Of a stretch of DNA of 64,000 nucleotides, positions 1 through 8,690 are shown piece after piece (position 1 is the first letter of the stretch; the number at the start of each line of letters is the position of its first letter). The stretch lies in assembly GCA_963774415.1 (NCBI GenBank), contig CAVZEU010000003.1, positions 186,001 through 250,000 of the forward strand, written 5' to 3'. The notes under the pieces were generated by a model. That model saw only the letters and a program-made list of their open reading frames with translations, was not told the DNA's origin and ran no database searches. Source of the stretch: SZUA-36 sp963774415. GTDB lineage: Bacteria > Pseudomonadota > Gammaproteobacteria > Xanthomonadales > SZUA-36. Both the position numbers and the translations under genes were made by a program.

Positions 1-1614
1 GGCTTCGGCGTGCGCAGCGTGGACCTGCCCGCGGGCACCACCCATCCCGACCCGGAGTTCGGCCCCGTCAGCGTGTATTATGGCCAGGTTGATGTGCCGG
101 TTCATGTCTACCGGCCGGCGGGACCCGAACAAAGCGTCACGCTGACGGTCGGTTACCAGGGTTGCCGCGACGGCGATATCTGTTACCCGCCGCAAACGGC
201 CCGTATCGAACTGCAGATGCCCGCGGGCGGCAAGATCGCCCACCGCCCTGGCGCAAAGCCGGCGCCGGCCCCCGCGGCTTCCGGCGGCGCCGCCAGGCCC
301 GGGCCGGAGCCTGAACAGGACCGGCTGGCGAGCCTGCTGGTCACGAACCCCGCCGCGGCGTTGCTGGCGTTTTTCTTTGCCGGTTTACTGCTGGCGTTTA
401 CGCCCTGCGTGTTTCCGATGGTGCCGATACTGTCCGGCATTATCGCCGGCCAGGGTGAGCGGATGAACGCCGCCCGGGCCTTCTGGCTGTCATTGGTGTA
501 CGTTGCCGCGATGGCGGTTACCTATACCGCCGCCGGTGTGCTGGCCGGCCTCTTCGGCCAGAACCTGCAGGCCTGGTTTCAGAACCCGTGGATCATCGGT
601 TTCTTCATTGCGGTCTTCGTCGCCCTGGCGCTGTCGATGTTCGGCTTTTACGAGTTGCAGCTGCCGGCCTCGTTGCAGACGCGGCTGACACGGGCGAGCA
701 ACGAGCAGCGGGGCGGCAGCCTGGTCGGCGTCGCCGTCATGGGCTTGCTCTCGGCGCTGATCGTGGGCCCGTGCGTGGCGCCGCCGCTGGCCGCGGCCCT
801 GATCGTCATCGGCGCCTCAGGCAACGCGGTGCTGGGGGGGGCGGCCCTGTTTTGCCTCGCCCTCGGCATGGGTGTGCCGCTGATCGTGTTCGGCGTCTCC
901 GCCGGCAGGCTCGTGCCGCGCGCCGGCGCCTGGATGGATGCGGTCAAGGCCGTGTTCGGCGTCGGCCTGTTGGCGCTGGCGGTATGGATGCTGGAGCGTA
1001 TCGTCCAGGGCCCTGTGATCCTGTTGCTGTGGGGTATGTTGGCGATCGCCAGCGGCGTTTACATGGGCGCGCTGGGAGGGGCCGCCGGCGCGTTGTCGGG
1101 ATGGCAGCGCCTGTGGCGCGCCCTTGGCCTGGTGCTGGTCCTCGTCGGCGCCATCGAGATCGTTGGCGCGCTGAGCGGCGGCAACGACTGGACGCGGCCG
1201 CTCAAACAGTTGGGGTCGGCGGCGGTGGCGCGCGGGCCCGAACAAGGCAATTTCCAGCGGGTCAAGTCGCCGCAGGACGTCAAGGCCGCGGTTGCCCGCG
1301 CTGCAGAGGCCGGCAAGCCGGTCATGCTGGATTTTTACGCGGATTGGTGCGTCGAGTGTCTGCGCATGCAACGCAACACGTTCCCGCAGAAGGACGTCCG
1401 GGGCCTGATGGCGCGTTTCAAGCTGCTGCAGGCCGACGTCACGGGCAACGACGCGGTCGACCGGCAACTGCTTGCGGAATACGGCATCATCGGCCCGCCG
1501 GCCATCCTTTTCTTCGACCGGCAGGGTAAGGAATTGCGCAATTACCGGTTGATCGGTTACGCCGGCCCCCGGGCGTTTTCCGAACGTCTGCAAAGCATGC
1601 TGGAACGGCCGTGA
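1..1614 (+). CDS. dsbD: Thiol:disulfide interchange protein DsbD, 5'-truncated by the window edge
   Basis: Inner-membrane reductase that passes electrons from cytosolic thioredoxin to periplasmic thiol proteins. The reading frame is open from base 1, so the N-terminus lies outside the window. In order one sees the end of the periplasmic alpha domain with the redox pair in GCRDGDICYPP (about codons 57-64), a multi-pass membrane beta domain with the two half-sites FTPCVFPMVP and GPCVAPPLAA, and a C-terminal thioredoxin-like gamma domain with active site DWCVECLRM. All six expected redox cysteines are present in the visible part. The stop codon overlaps the GTG start of the next gene, so the two are probably translated together. 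Confidence 0.95.
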   Translation, partial: GFGVRSVDLPAGTTHPDPEFGPVSVYYGQVDVPVHVYRPAGPEQSVTLTVGYQGCRDGDICYPPQTARIELQMPAGGKIAHRPGAKPAPAPAASGGAARPGPEPEQDRLASLLVTNPAAALLAFFFAGLLLAFTPCVFPMVPILSGIIAGQGERMNAARAFWLSLVYVAAMAVTYTAAGVLAGLFGQNLQAWFQNPWIIGFFIAVFVALALSMFGFYELQLPASLQTRLTRASNEQRGGSLVGVAVMGLLSALIVGPCVAPPLAAALIVIGASGNAVLGGAALFCLALGMGVPLIVFGVSAGRLVPRAGAWMDAVKAVFGVGLLALAVWMLERIVQGPVILLLWGMLAIASGVYMGALGGAAGALSGWQRLWRALGLVLVLVGAIEIVGALSGGNDWTRPLKQLGSAAVARGPEQGNFQRVKSPQDVKAAVARAAEAGKPVMLDFYADWCVECLRMQRNTFPQKDVRGLMARFKLLQADVTGNDAVDRQLLAEYGIIGPPAILFFDRQGKELRNYRLIGYAGPRAFSERLQSMLERP

Positions 1615-2153
1615 GGCTTCGACCCGTCGTCGTCATGGCAGCGCTCACGGCCATGGCGGCAGCCTATTACCTTGCCTACCGGCATTTCGCGCCAGGGCCG
1701 ACGCTTGCCACGAACGGCTCGGCGGGCGCCGTTGTCGGCAGCGAGCGCCCCGACTTTCGCCTCGGCAGCACGACGGGGCGCTTCGTCAGCCCGGCGGAAT
1801 TTGACGGCAAGGTGTTGCTGATCAATTTCTGGGCGACCTGGTGCGAGCCCTGCCGCGAGGAAATGCCGATGCTGGCGAAACTGCAAGCCGAACGCGCCGC
1901 CTCCGGGCTGCAGGTCATCGGAATCGCCATGGACGAGATGGGAAACGTCGAGGCGTTCCTCCGCGCCACACCCGTCGACTACCCAATCCTGGTCGGCGAG
2001 GGCGACGTCATGCAAACCGGCCATGCTTACGGCAATTCGTCAGGCGTGTTGCCTTACTCGGTGCTGGTTGACCGCCAGGGCATCATCCGCTGGCGCCACG
2101 CCGGCAAAATTCACCCGGAGAAACTGGCGGGACTGCTCGACAAATACCTCTAG
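1611..2153 (+). CDS. TlpA-family membrane-anchored thioredoxin-like protein
   Basis: 180-residue redoxin. An N-terminal hydrophobic stretch (about residues 5-24) acts as signal anchor, so the catalytic domain faces the periplasm. The active site is FWATWCEPCREEMPML, the usual TlpA/ResA WCxPC motif. The GTG start overlaps the dsbD stop, and the protein is a natural electron acceptor from DsbD. Its likely role is reduction of a periplasmic client, for example in cytochrome c maturation, or a general reductase; the sequence does not decide between these. Confidence 0.88.
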   Translation: MRLRPVVVMAALTAMAAAYYLAYRHFAPGPTLATNGSAGAVVGSERPDFRLGSTTGRFVSPAEFDGKVLLINFWATWCEPCREEMPMLAKLQAERAASGLQVIGIAMDEMGNVEAFLRATPVDYPILVGEGDVMQTGHAYGNSSGVLPYSVLVDRQGIIRWRHAGKIHPEKLAGLLDKYL

Positions 2154-2161
2154 CCGCTCGT

Positions 2162-2189
2162 TTGACGATGCATAACTTGCGGCTAACTT
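2162..2189 (+). promoter_or_regulatory. Candidate sigma70 promoter for the aroQ-acc operon
   Basis: TTGACG (2162-2167), 16-bp spacer, TAACTT (2184-2189), about 80 bp upstream of aroQ in the only sizeable gap between tlpA and accC. The -35 is good and the -10 is weak. Inference only. Confidence 0.4.
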
Positions 2190-2269
2190 CTTCAATACGG
2201 TAGCGAACGGTAGACAAAAGCCTAGTTTTCGTTCAGACTTGGCGGCCCGCTGGCGAGGAACTCCCGATC

Positions 2270-2710
2270 GTGACCAAAGTGCGCGTACTCAATGGACCCA
2301 ACCTGAACCTGCTGGGGCAACGCGAGCCCGAGCAGTACGGCCGGCGCAGTCTCGGGGACATCATGCGGGAACTCGGCGAGTTTGCACACGGCTGCGGCGT
2401 CGAACTGGAACACACGCAGACCAATTCCGAGGGCGCCATGGTGGATGCCATACAAAAGGCCGGTGCCGACGAAGTCGATTACATCATCATCAACCCTGCC
2501 GGCTACACGCATACCAGCGTCGCGATCAGGGACGCCCTGCTGGCGGTAGACATCCCGTTCGTGGAAGTCCACCTGTCCGCGGTCTCCGCACGCGAGCCCT
2601 TCCGCCAGGTCAGTTATTTTTCCGACATCGCCATGGGTGTCATAAGCGGCTTCCGCGGTGAGAGTTATCTTTTGGCGTTGCAAGCCATCCTGAACCGAAT
2701 CGAACCCTAA
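2270..2710 (+). CDS. aroQ: 3-dehydroquinate dehydratase, type II
   Basis: Third step of the shikimate pathway, cytosolic, normally a dodecamer. 146 residues is the standard length. The N-terminal LNGPNLNLLGQREPEQYG carries the catalytic Tyr23 and the mobile-loop Arg18. NPAGYTHTS and EVHLSAVSAREPFR are the substrate-binding motifs, with the catalytic His in EVH. GTG is the start, chosen because the conserved N-terminal strand begins directly after it. It heads aroQ-accB-accC, a very common proteobacterial order, 16 bp before accB. Confidence 0.96.
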   Translation: MTKVRVLNGPNLNLLGQREPEQYGRRSLGDIMRELGEFAHGCGVELEHTQTNSEGAMVDAIQKAGADEVDYIIINPAGYTHTSVAIRDALLAVDIPFVEVHLSAVSAREPFRQVSYFSDIAMGVISGFRGESYLLALQAILNRIEP

Positions 2711-2726
2711 GCAGGAGAGATCAGAC

Positions 2727-3191
2727 GTGGATATCCGCAAGATCAAGAAACTCATCGAGCTGTTGGAATCTTCGAATCTGACAGAAATTGAAATCGTCGA
2801 GGGTGAGGAGTCCGTCCGCCTGGCGCGCGGGGGACAGGCTCAGCCACAGGCGCTGCTTCCGGCCACGCAAATGATCGCCCCGCCTGCCGGTGGGGAGCGG
2901 CCGCCGACAGCTGCCACGGAGGCCAGCGGTGAACCCGAAGAAGAGGAAGTGCCGGAAGGGGAGCTCGTGCTCGCACCCATGGTCGGTACTTTCTATACCG
3001 CTTCCAGCCCGGAGGCGGAGCCATTCGTCAGCGTCGGCCAAAAGGTCGGCGTGGGTGATACGCTGTGCATCATCGAGGCGATGAAGATGTTCAACCAGAT
3101 CGAGGCCGACGTGGCCGGCACCGTCGTGGCGATTCTGGCTGAAAATGGCCAACCGGTCGAATACGACCAGCCGTTGTTCGTGATCCGCTGA
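2727..3191 (+). CDS. accB: Biotin carboxyl carrier protein of acetyl-CoA carboxylase
   Basis: 154-residue carrier subunit. The first 35 residues (DIRKIKKLIELLESSNLTEIE) form the usual AccB helix. A Pro/Ala/Glu-rich linker follows (about 36-78), then the biotinyl domain with the biotinylation motif IEAMKMFNQIEA near residue 120. The GTG start is preceded by CAGGAGAG. Together with AccC it performs the biotin carboxylation half-reaction of malonyl-CoA synthesis. Confidence 0.96.
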   Translation: MDIRKIKKLIELLESSNLTEIEIVEGEESVRLARGGQAQPQALLPATQMIAPPAGGERPPTAATEASGEPEEEEVPEGELVLAPMVGTFYTASSPEAEPFVSVGQKVGVGDTLCIIEAMKMFNQIEADVAGTVVAILAENGQPVEYDQPLFVIR

Positions 3192-3208
3192 AGCACGGTT
3201 GAGCCGGC

Positions 3209-4567
3209 ATGCCCATTCTCGAAAAAATCGTCATCGCCAACCGGGGTGAAATCGCGCTGCGCATCCTGCGCGCCTGCCACTCGCTCGACATCAAGGTGGT
3301 CGCGCTGCATTCCACGGTCGACCGCAACCTGAAGCACGTGGCGCTGGCGGACGAAGCCGTTTGCATCGGCCCCGCACCCAGCGTCGACAGTTACCTGAAC
3401 ATTCCCGCCATCATTGCCGCAACCGAGGTGACCGATGCGCAGGCCGTGCATCCGGGATACGGATTCCTGGCCGAAAACGCCGACTTTGCCGAGCGCGTCG
3501 AGCAGAGCGGGTTCATATTCATCGGCCCGCGCCCGGAAACGATCCGCCTGATGGGCGACAAGGTATCGGCGATCAAGGCGATGCAGGAAGCGGGCGTGCC
3601 GTGTGTGCCCGGCTCGGGCGGCCCCTTGACCGACGACGTCAGCCACTCCCTCGCCATCGCGCGCAAGATCGGCTACCCGGTCATTATCAAGGCGGCGGCC
3701 GGCGGCGGCGGCAGAGGCATGCGCGTGGTGCGCACCGAGGCCCACCTGTCGACGGCCCTGCAACTGACGCAGCAGGAAGCGAAGACCGCCTTCGGCGACG
3801 GCACCGTTTACATGGAAAAGTACCTCGAAAACCCGCGCCACATCGAAGTACAGGTGCTGGCCGATGAGCACGGTAATGCCGTTCATCTGGGGGAGCGGGA
3901 CTGTTCGACGCAACGCCGCCACCAGAAAGTCATGGAGGAGGCGCCGGCGCCCGGCATCACACCCGAGCAGCGTGCCGAGATTGGCGCGGTTTGCGTGGAG
4001 GCCTGCAAGCGCATCGGTTATCGCGGCGCCGGCACTTTCGAATTTCTGTTCGATGACGGCCATTTCTATTTCATCGAGATGAACACCCGCATCCAGGTCG
4101 AGCACCCGGTGACCGAAGCCATCACTGGTATCGACCTGGTCTGTGAGCAGATACGGGTTGCGGCCGGCCAGAAGCTCCCGTTCGGCCAGGACGACATCAC
4201 CTTTCGGGGCCATGCGCTGGAGTGCCGCATCAACGCGGAAGACCCGCATACCTTCATGCCGTGCCCGGGTACGGTCGAAGGCTTCCATGCCCCCGGCGGC
4301 CCGGGGATCCGGGTCGACTCGCACCTCTACGACTCCTACACGGTACCGCCCAATTACGATTCCATGATCGGCAAGGTCATCGCCCTGGGCGCGGACCGGG
4401 AAACGGCCATCGCGCGCATGCGGATTGCACTGGACGAGATGGTCCTGAACGGGATCAAAACCAACGTACCGCTGCATAACTGGCTTTTGACCGACCGGGG
4501 GTTTTTGCGGGGCGGCTTTAACATCCACTACCTGGAGAAACGGCTGGCGGAGCGCGCGGAGGATTAA
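3209..4567 (+). CDS. accC: Biotin carboxylase subunit of acetyl-CoA carboxylase
   Basis: 452-residue ATP-grasp enzyme, close to the 449 residues of E. coli AccC. The N-terminal biotin carboxylase fold starts EKIVIANRGEIALRILRAC. The glycine-rich ATP lid KAAAGGGGRGMRVV is intact, as are the Mg/bicarbonate site FIEMNTRIQVEHPVTE and the C-terminal domain (RINAEDP). It starts 17 bp after accB and so belongs to the same operon. The carboxyltransferase genes accA and accD are not in the window. Confidence 0.97.
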   Translation: MPILEKIVIANRGEIALRILRACHSLDIKVVALHSTVDRNLKHVALADEAVCIGPAPSVDSYLNIPAIIAATEVTDAQAVHPGYGFLAENADFAERVEQSGFIFIGPRPETIRLMGDKVSAIKAMQEAGVPCVPGSGGPLTDDVSHSLAIARKIGYPVIIKAAAGGGGRGMRVVRTEAHLSTALQLTQQEAKTAFGDGTVYMEKYLENPRHIEVQVLADEHGNAVHLGERDCSTQRRHQKVMEEAPAPGITPEQRAEIGAVCVEACKRIGYRGAGTFEFLFDDGHFYFIEMNTRIQVEHPVTEAITGIDLVCEQIRVAAGQKLPFGQDDITFRGHALECRINAEDPHTFMPCPGTVEGFHAPGGPGIRVDSHLYDSYTVPPNYDSMIGKVIALGADRETAIARMRIALDEMVLNGIKTNVPLHNWLLTDRGFLRGGFNIHYLEKRLAERAED

Positions 4568-4651
4568 TCCGCCTCACGCACCCGCCGGGCCCGGGCTTCG
4601 GCGCGAGGATATGATGCTGTTCAACCCAAGCTCAATATGCAGGCCGAGCCA

Positions 4652-5542
4652 ATGTCGTGGCTGGAGCTGAGCGTCCTTCTGGCGCGCCGGCACGTGGCGC
4701 TGGTCGACGACCTGCTCCAGAACGAGCCCGTGCTGGCGCTCACCTACAGTGAGCCCGCGAACGAGGAGCCGGTGCTCGAACCCGCCGTGGGCGACACCCC
4801 GCTGTGGCCGTCGGTACGGGTGACGGCCCTGTTCCCGGGTGACACGCCGCCGGCACCGCTGTGCAAGCTGCTGTCGCTGTTGCCGGGCGTCGAGAGGGCG
4901 GAGCAGGTCAGTTTCCGCAGGGTCGAAGATCAGGCTTGGGAACGCGCCTGGATGGAACGGTTCGAACCCATGCGCTTCGGCAAGGAATTGTGGGTGGTGC
5001 CCAACGGCATGGAAGCCCCGGCGGCCGGGCATGTCGTTACGCTGGACCCGGGGCTGGCATTCGGAACCGGCACGCACCCCACCACGCGCCTGTGCCTGGA
5101 GTGGATCGACGGACAGGAACTCGAGGGCCGGACGGTCGTCGACTACGGTTGCGGTTCAGGGGTTCTGGGCATCGCCGCCGCGGTCAAGGGCGCCCGCCGC
5201 GTGATTTGTGTCGACCATGACCCGCAGGCGCTGACTGCCACCCGCGGCAATGCCGGGGACAACGGCGTGTCGCAGCGCGTTGAGACCCTGGCGGCCGACG
5301 AATTCACCTGCGCGCCGGCTGACGCCGTGCTGGCCAATATTCTGGCCGCGCCGCTGATCGAACTCGCGCCGGTACTGCTGAGCGCGTTGAGCGCCGACGG
5401 CTGGCTGGTATTATCGGGCATTCTGGAGGCGCAGGCCGATGAAGTGATCGACGCTTATCAGCATGGGCTGACCGGGGTCCAGCGCGACAGCCGGGACGGC
5501 TGGGTGTGCCTCTCCGGCCGTGCACGCGGGTTGGACCGATGA
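4652..5542 (+). CDS. prmA: Ribosomal protein L11 methyltransferase
   Basis: SAM-dependent enzyme that trimethylates ribosomal protein L11. I chose the ATG at 4652 (MSWLELSV) rather than the in-frame ATG at 4637, because family members begin with this strand; this gives 296 residues against 293 in E. coli. Visible are the L11-recognition N-terminal domain, the signature DPGLAFGTGTHPTTRLCLEW, SAM motif I VVDYGCGSGVLGIAAA and the catalytic-domain motif LANILAAPLIELAP. The stop overlaps the next start in an ATGA junction. Confidence 0.95.
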   Translation: MSWLELSVLLARRHVALVDDLLQNEPVLALTYSEPANEEPVLEPAVGDTPLWPSVRVTALFPGDTPPAPLCKLLSLLPGVERAEQVSFRRVEDQAWERAWMERFEPMRFGKELWVVPNGMEAPAAGHVVTLDPGLAFGTGTHPTTRLCLEWIDGQELEGRTVVDYGCGSGVLGIAAAVKGARRVICVDHDPQALTATRGNAGDNGVSQRVETLAADEFTCAPADAVLANILAAPLIELAPVLLSALSADGWLVLSGILEAQADEVIDAYQHGLTGVQRDSRDGWVCLSGRARGLDR

Positions 5543-6477
5543 GCGCGTCGCGCCGCGGCTCGCAGTTATCCGACCTGTTGGTCTATGTGCTCCTGCCCAC
5601 GTTCTCGGCGTTGATGCCTGCCGCATGGTCGCGCCGGATGCTGCGGGCGGCATCGCGCTGGCGCTGGTTGATGGCCGCCGCCGCCGAGGATGCGTGCCGC
5701 AACGCGAAAACCTTCGTCGGCGTCGGCGACGAAGCGGCCTGGATGGCCCGCTGGAAACAGGTGGAGCTGTTGGAAGCGCGCGATCTTTACATGATGATGT
5801 GCGGCCGCAGCGGCGCGGTACTGGCGGAGGTCGAGTGCCCGGGCGGGCTCGGGTTGGCCCGGGACCGGGTGCTGATCGGGATGCACTGGGGGCCGTCCAT
5901 CTCTATATTGAAATTGCTGCAGGCGGCGGGCTTCGATCCGGCACTGCCGTACCGCGCGCCGGAAAAGGCGTTGTTGCGGCAACGGCCGTTCGCTTACCTG
6001 TTCAGCCGCATGGCCGTGCGTTACGTTGTCAAAACGCTGGGTGAGCGGGCAATACCGGTCGGTGGCGCCGGCGCCGCCCTGCGCGGATTGCTGGAGCAGC
6101 CCGGCAGCGTCTTCGTGGTGATGGACGCCCCGCCGATGGCGGGCAGGCCAACGGTCAGCGTCCCGGTGCTGGGTAAAAGCGCCCGTTTCAACCGGGGCTT
6201 TCCGGCCATTCTCGCGGCGTCCGGCAAGCAATACCTGTTTTACGCCATGAGCCTGGCCGGGGACGGTTCGCTGCGGAAGCAGCTGGAATTCGAGGGGCCA
6301 TATACCGCCGGCGGCGCCGAATCTTTCCTCGCTGAATATGGCCGGCACCTCGAAAACCACCTTGCCACCGATTCCACCCATTGGCGAATCTGGCACGTGG
6401 CCGGACAGCTGTGGGCCGAAGCCGCGCTGACAACCGGCACGGAGCCCGCGGCCGGAAGTTGTACAATTGAACCGTGA
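5539..6477 (+). CDS. Putative lysophospholipid/lipid A-type acyltransferase-like protein
   Basis: 312 residues from the ATG that overlaps the prmA stop. I see a membrane-proximal N-terminal region (LLVYVLLPTFSALMPAAWSRR) and a central GMHWGPSISIL near residue 115. The latter sits where LpxL/HtrB-like acyltransferases carry their HxxxxD/E box, and GSVFVVMDAPP resembles the second block of that fold. The acidic residue expected four to five positions after the His is not obvious (HWGPSI), so activity is uncertain. Function is inferred from fold-level resemblance only; a conserved hypothetical is the safe call. Confidence 0.5.
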   Translation: MSASRRGSQLSDLLVYVLLPTFSALMPAAWSRRMLRAASRWRWLMAAAAEDACRNAKTFVGVGDEAAWMARWKQVELLEARDLYMMMCGRSGAVLAEVECPGGLGLARDRVLIGMHWGPSISILKLLQAAGFDPALPYRAPEKALLRQRPFAYLFSRMAVRYVVKTLGERAIPVGGAGAALRGLLEQPGSVFVVMDAPPMAGRPTVSVPVLGKSARFNRGFPAILAASGKQYLFYAMSLAGDGSLRKQLEFEGPYTAGGAESFLAEYGRHLENHLATDSTHWRIWHVAGQLWAEAALTTGTEPAAGSCTIEP

Positions 6478-6528
6478 TTTCTCTATGGGCGGCCAATGCC
6501 GCCGAAGACGGCGGCGCGGGAAGCAGCG

Positions 6529-7197
6529 ATGGCAAAATTGTATTTCTACTACTCGGCGATGAATGCCGGAAAAACCACGGTGTTGCTGCAATCCGCGCAC
6601 AATTACCGCGAGCGCGGGATGACGCCGTTGTTGTTTACGCCGGCCATCGACGACCGCTACGGCGCGGGTGTCATCAGGTCCCGTATCGGCCTGGCGGCCG
6701 AGGCAACCGAATTCTCGGCGAAGGACGACCTGTTCGAGGCCTGCCGCGCGGAACTGCGTGAGCGCAATGTTCATTGTGTCCTCGTCGACGAGGCGCAGTT
6801 CCTGAGCCGCGAGCAGGTTTACCAGTTGACCGAGGTGGTCGACCGCCTGAACATCCCCGTCCTGTGCTTCGGCCTGCGCACCGATTTTCGCGGTGAACTG
6901 TTCGAAGGCAGCACGTTCCTGCTGGCGTGGGCAGACCAACTGGAGGAGATCAGGACCATTTGCCACACCGGGCGCAAGGCGACGATGGTGGTGCGCATCG
7001 ACGAGCAGGGTTATGCCCTGAAGGAAGGGGCGCAGGTGGACATCGGCGGCAACGAGCGCTACGTTTCGGTCAGCCGCGCGGAATTCAAGAATGTCTTTGT
7101 CGGCGGCAAGCGCATTCGTTTCATCGAGCCGGTGGAGGGCGACGCCGCACCCCCGAAAGAGCCGCCGGATGAAAATGGCGGCGGTGGCCTGCTATAG
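6529..7197 (+). CDS. tdk: Thymidine kinase, type II
   Basis: Phosphorylates thymidine to dTMP in the salvage pathway. The ATG at 6529 gives MAKLYFYYSAMNAGKTTVLLQ, which aligns without gaps to E. coli Tdk; the longer frame from 6496 adds unrelated residues. The P-loop is SAMNAGKTT, the Walker B and catalytic Glu lie in VLVDEAQFL, and the lasso/substrate region GGNERYVSV is intact. The zinc-ribbon ligands are mostly missing: the usual ICxCGRK reads ICHTGRK and the VCRKH pair reads VSRAE. 222 residues. Confidence 0.95.
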   Translation: MAKLYFYYSAMNAGKTTVLLQSAHNYRERGMTPLLFTPAIDDRYGAGVIRSRIGLAAEATEFSAKDDLFEACRAELRERNVHCVLVDEAQFLSREQVYQLTEVVDRLNIPVLCFGLRTDFRGELFEGSTFLLAWADQLEEIRTICHTGRKATMVVRIDEQGYALKEGAQVDIGGNERYVSVSRAEFKNVFVGGKRIRFIEPVEGDAAPPKEPPDENGGGGLL

Positions 7198-7235
7198 TTC
7201 CGCGGGTTGACGGCCCGGGTTATGAAAGGAGGACG

Positions 7236-7454
7236 ATGATGCGTTGGCTGTTGTTGTTTCTGCTGGTTTGCGCCGTGCTCTGGTTCATCCGCGAAGTGCC
7301 GGACCACAAGCCGCCGCCCATCGAGGAAGGCGTCATCGGCGGACCGGTCAAGGCCCTGCACAAGGCGCAGGGCTTTGAGAAGAGCTACCTCGACGCGGAC
7401 GCCGAACACCAGAGGCAACTGGAAGAGCAGATCGAGAAAGACGCCGGCGGCTGA
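7236..7454 (+). CDS. Small membrane-anchored protein of unknown function
   Basis: 72 residues. A strong Shine-Dalgarno (AAAGGAGG) lies 4-5 bases before ATGATG. Residues 2-17 are a single hydrophobic segment (MRWLLLFLLVCAVLWF). The remainder is a charged, periplasm-facing or cytosolic tail ending in a short acidic helix (HQRQLEEQIEKDAGG). I do not recognise a family. It follows tdk closely and may share its transcript. Confidence 0.72.
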   Translation: MMRWLLLFLLVCAVLWFIREVPDHKPPPIEEGVIGGPVKALHKAQGFEKSYLDADAEHQRQLEEQIEKDAGG

Positions 7455-7487
7455 GCGCCGCCCGCGGGCCCGACGCACGGCGGGCAT

Positions 7488-8615
7488 TCAACCGTCCAGC
7501 GCCCGCAACAGGTCGCTGACGATATCGCCCGCGTCCTCGATGCCGGTCGACAACCGCATCAGGCCGGCGGTGATACCCAGTCTCTGCCGCTCGGCCGCCG
7601 GCATTTTCTGGTGCGACGTCGCCAACGGCTGGCAGATGGTCGTTTCCACGCCGCCCAGGCTGACCGCGGGCGTGACCAGCCGCAGCCGCCGCAAAAAGGC
7701 GAGCGGCTCGACGCCGCCGTCGAGTTCGAACGACAGCATCCCGCCGAAGCCATTCATCTGGCGCGACGCGACCGCGTGCCCCGGGTCACCGCTCAGCCCG
7801 GGATAGAACACCCGTTTGACCCGCGCGTGCACCTGCAGCCGCTCGGCGATCAGGGCGGCGTTGTCGCTCTGGCGGCGGACCCGCAGTTCCAGTGTCTTGA
7901 GACTGCGCTCCAGCAAATAACAATCCTGGGCGTTCAGGCAGCCGCCGTGATTGATCGCCTGCCCGCGCACCTTTTCGATGAGGGCCCGCGGGCCGTTGAC
8001 CGTGCCGCAGATGAGGTCGCTGTGGCCGCCCAGGTACTTGGTGCCGCTGTGCACGACCAGGTCAAAACCGAGTTCAAGCGGGTTTTGCAGTATCGGCGTG
8101 GCAAAGGTGTTGTCGAGCACGGTGACGATCCCGCGCGGCCGCGCGAAAGCGGCGAGCGCGGCGATGTCGACCACCGTCAGCAGCGGGTTGCCCGGCGATT
8201 CGGCGAACAGCATGCGCGTCTCTTCGCGCACGGCCGCCTGCAAGGCCTCTGTCCGCGGTTCGGCGAAGCTGTAGCCGACGCCGATGCGGTCGAGGTCGTC
8301 CGCGATCAGCGCGTGGGTTCCGCCGTAGAGCCCTTCGCTGAAGACCACGTGGTCGCCGCGCTCGAGCAAGGCGAACAGTGTCGATGCGATCGCGGCCATG
8401 CCGGAACTGGTGACCAGGCCGGTCTCGGCCCTCTCCAGCGCGGACATCTTGTCCGCCACCACCGCGTGGTTGAGCGTGTTGAAATAACGCGGATACCGGA
8501 TTTCGCTGTCATCGAGGTACTCGATCGCGCTCGAGGTGACCACGGGTGTATTCAATCCCGCCATGTTGTTTTCGCGCCGGCTGCCAGCGTGCACGGCTTC
8601 GGTTGCTTTTTTCAA
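7488..8615 (-). CDS. PLP-dependent trans-sulfuration enzyme (Cys/Met metabolism family)
   Basis: 375 residues, full length for the cystathionine gamma-synthase/beta-lyase family. Family marks include YxR-type RYPRYFNTLN, the PLP-stacking region SSGMAAIASTLFAL, DNTFATP with the PLP-binding Asp, and the Schiff-base Lys in HSGTKYLGGHSD. SLGGVETTICQP near the C-terminus is the usual substrate-carboxylate loop. Sequence alone does not separate cystathionine gamma-synthase, cystathionine beta-lyase, methionine gamma-lyase and O-acetylhomoserine sulfhydrylase, so no symbol is given. The stand-alone minus-strand gene converges on the small membrane protein. Confidence 0.9.
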   Translation of the reverse strand: MKKATEAVHAGSRRENNMAGLNTPVVTSSAIEYLDDSEIRYPRYFNTLNHAVVADKMSALERAETGLVTSSGMAAIASTLFALLERGDHVVFSEGLYGGTHALIADDLDRIGVGYSFAEPRTEALQAAVREETRMLFAESPGNPLLTVVDIAALAAFARPRGIVTVLDNTFATPILQNPLELGFDLVVHSGTKYLGGHSDLICGTVNGPRALIEKVRGQAINHGGCLNAQDCYLLERSLKTLELRVRRQSDNAALIAERLQVHARVKRVFYPGLSGDPGHAVASRQMNGFGGMLSFELDGGVEPLAFLRRLRLVTPAVSLGGVETTICQPLATSHQKMPAAERQRLGITAGLMRLSTGIEDAGDIVSDLLRALDG

Positions 8616-8690
8616 TTCGTGAAATCCTCGTTTGCTTGACTGTCGTCCCGAATGATAACCCGAAGCGGGAAGCGTGCCGTATAGCAGGGT

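Noticed and set aside
588..1529. Long frame (313 codons) inside dsbD
   Set aside because: Arg/Gly/Ala-rich translation typical of a shadow frame in GC-rich DNA; dsbD explains the region fully.
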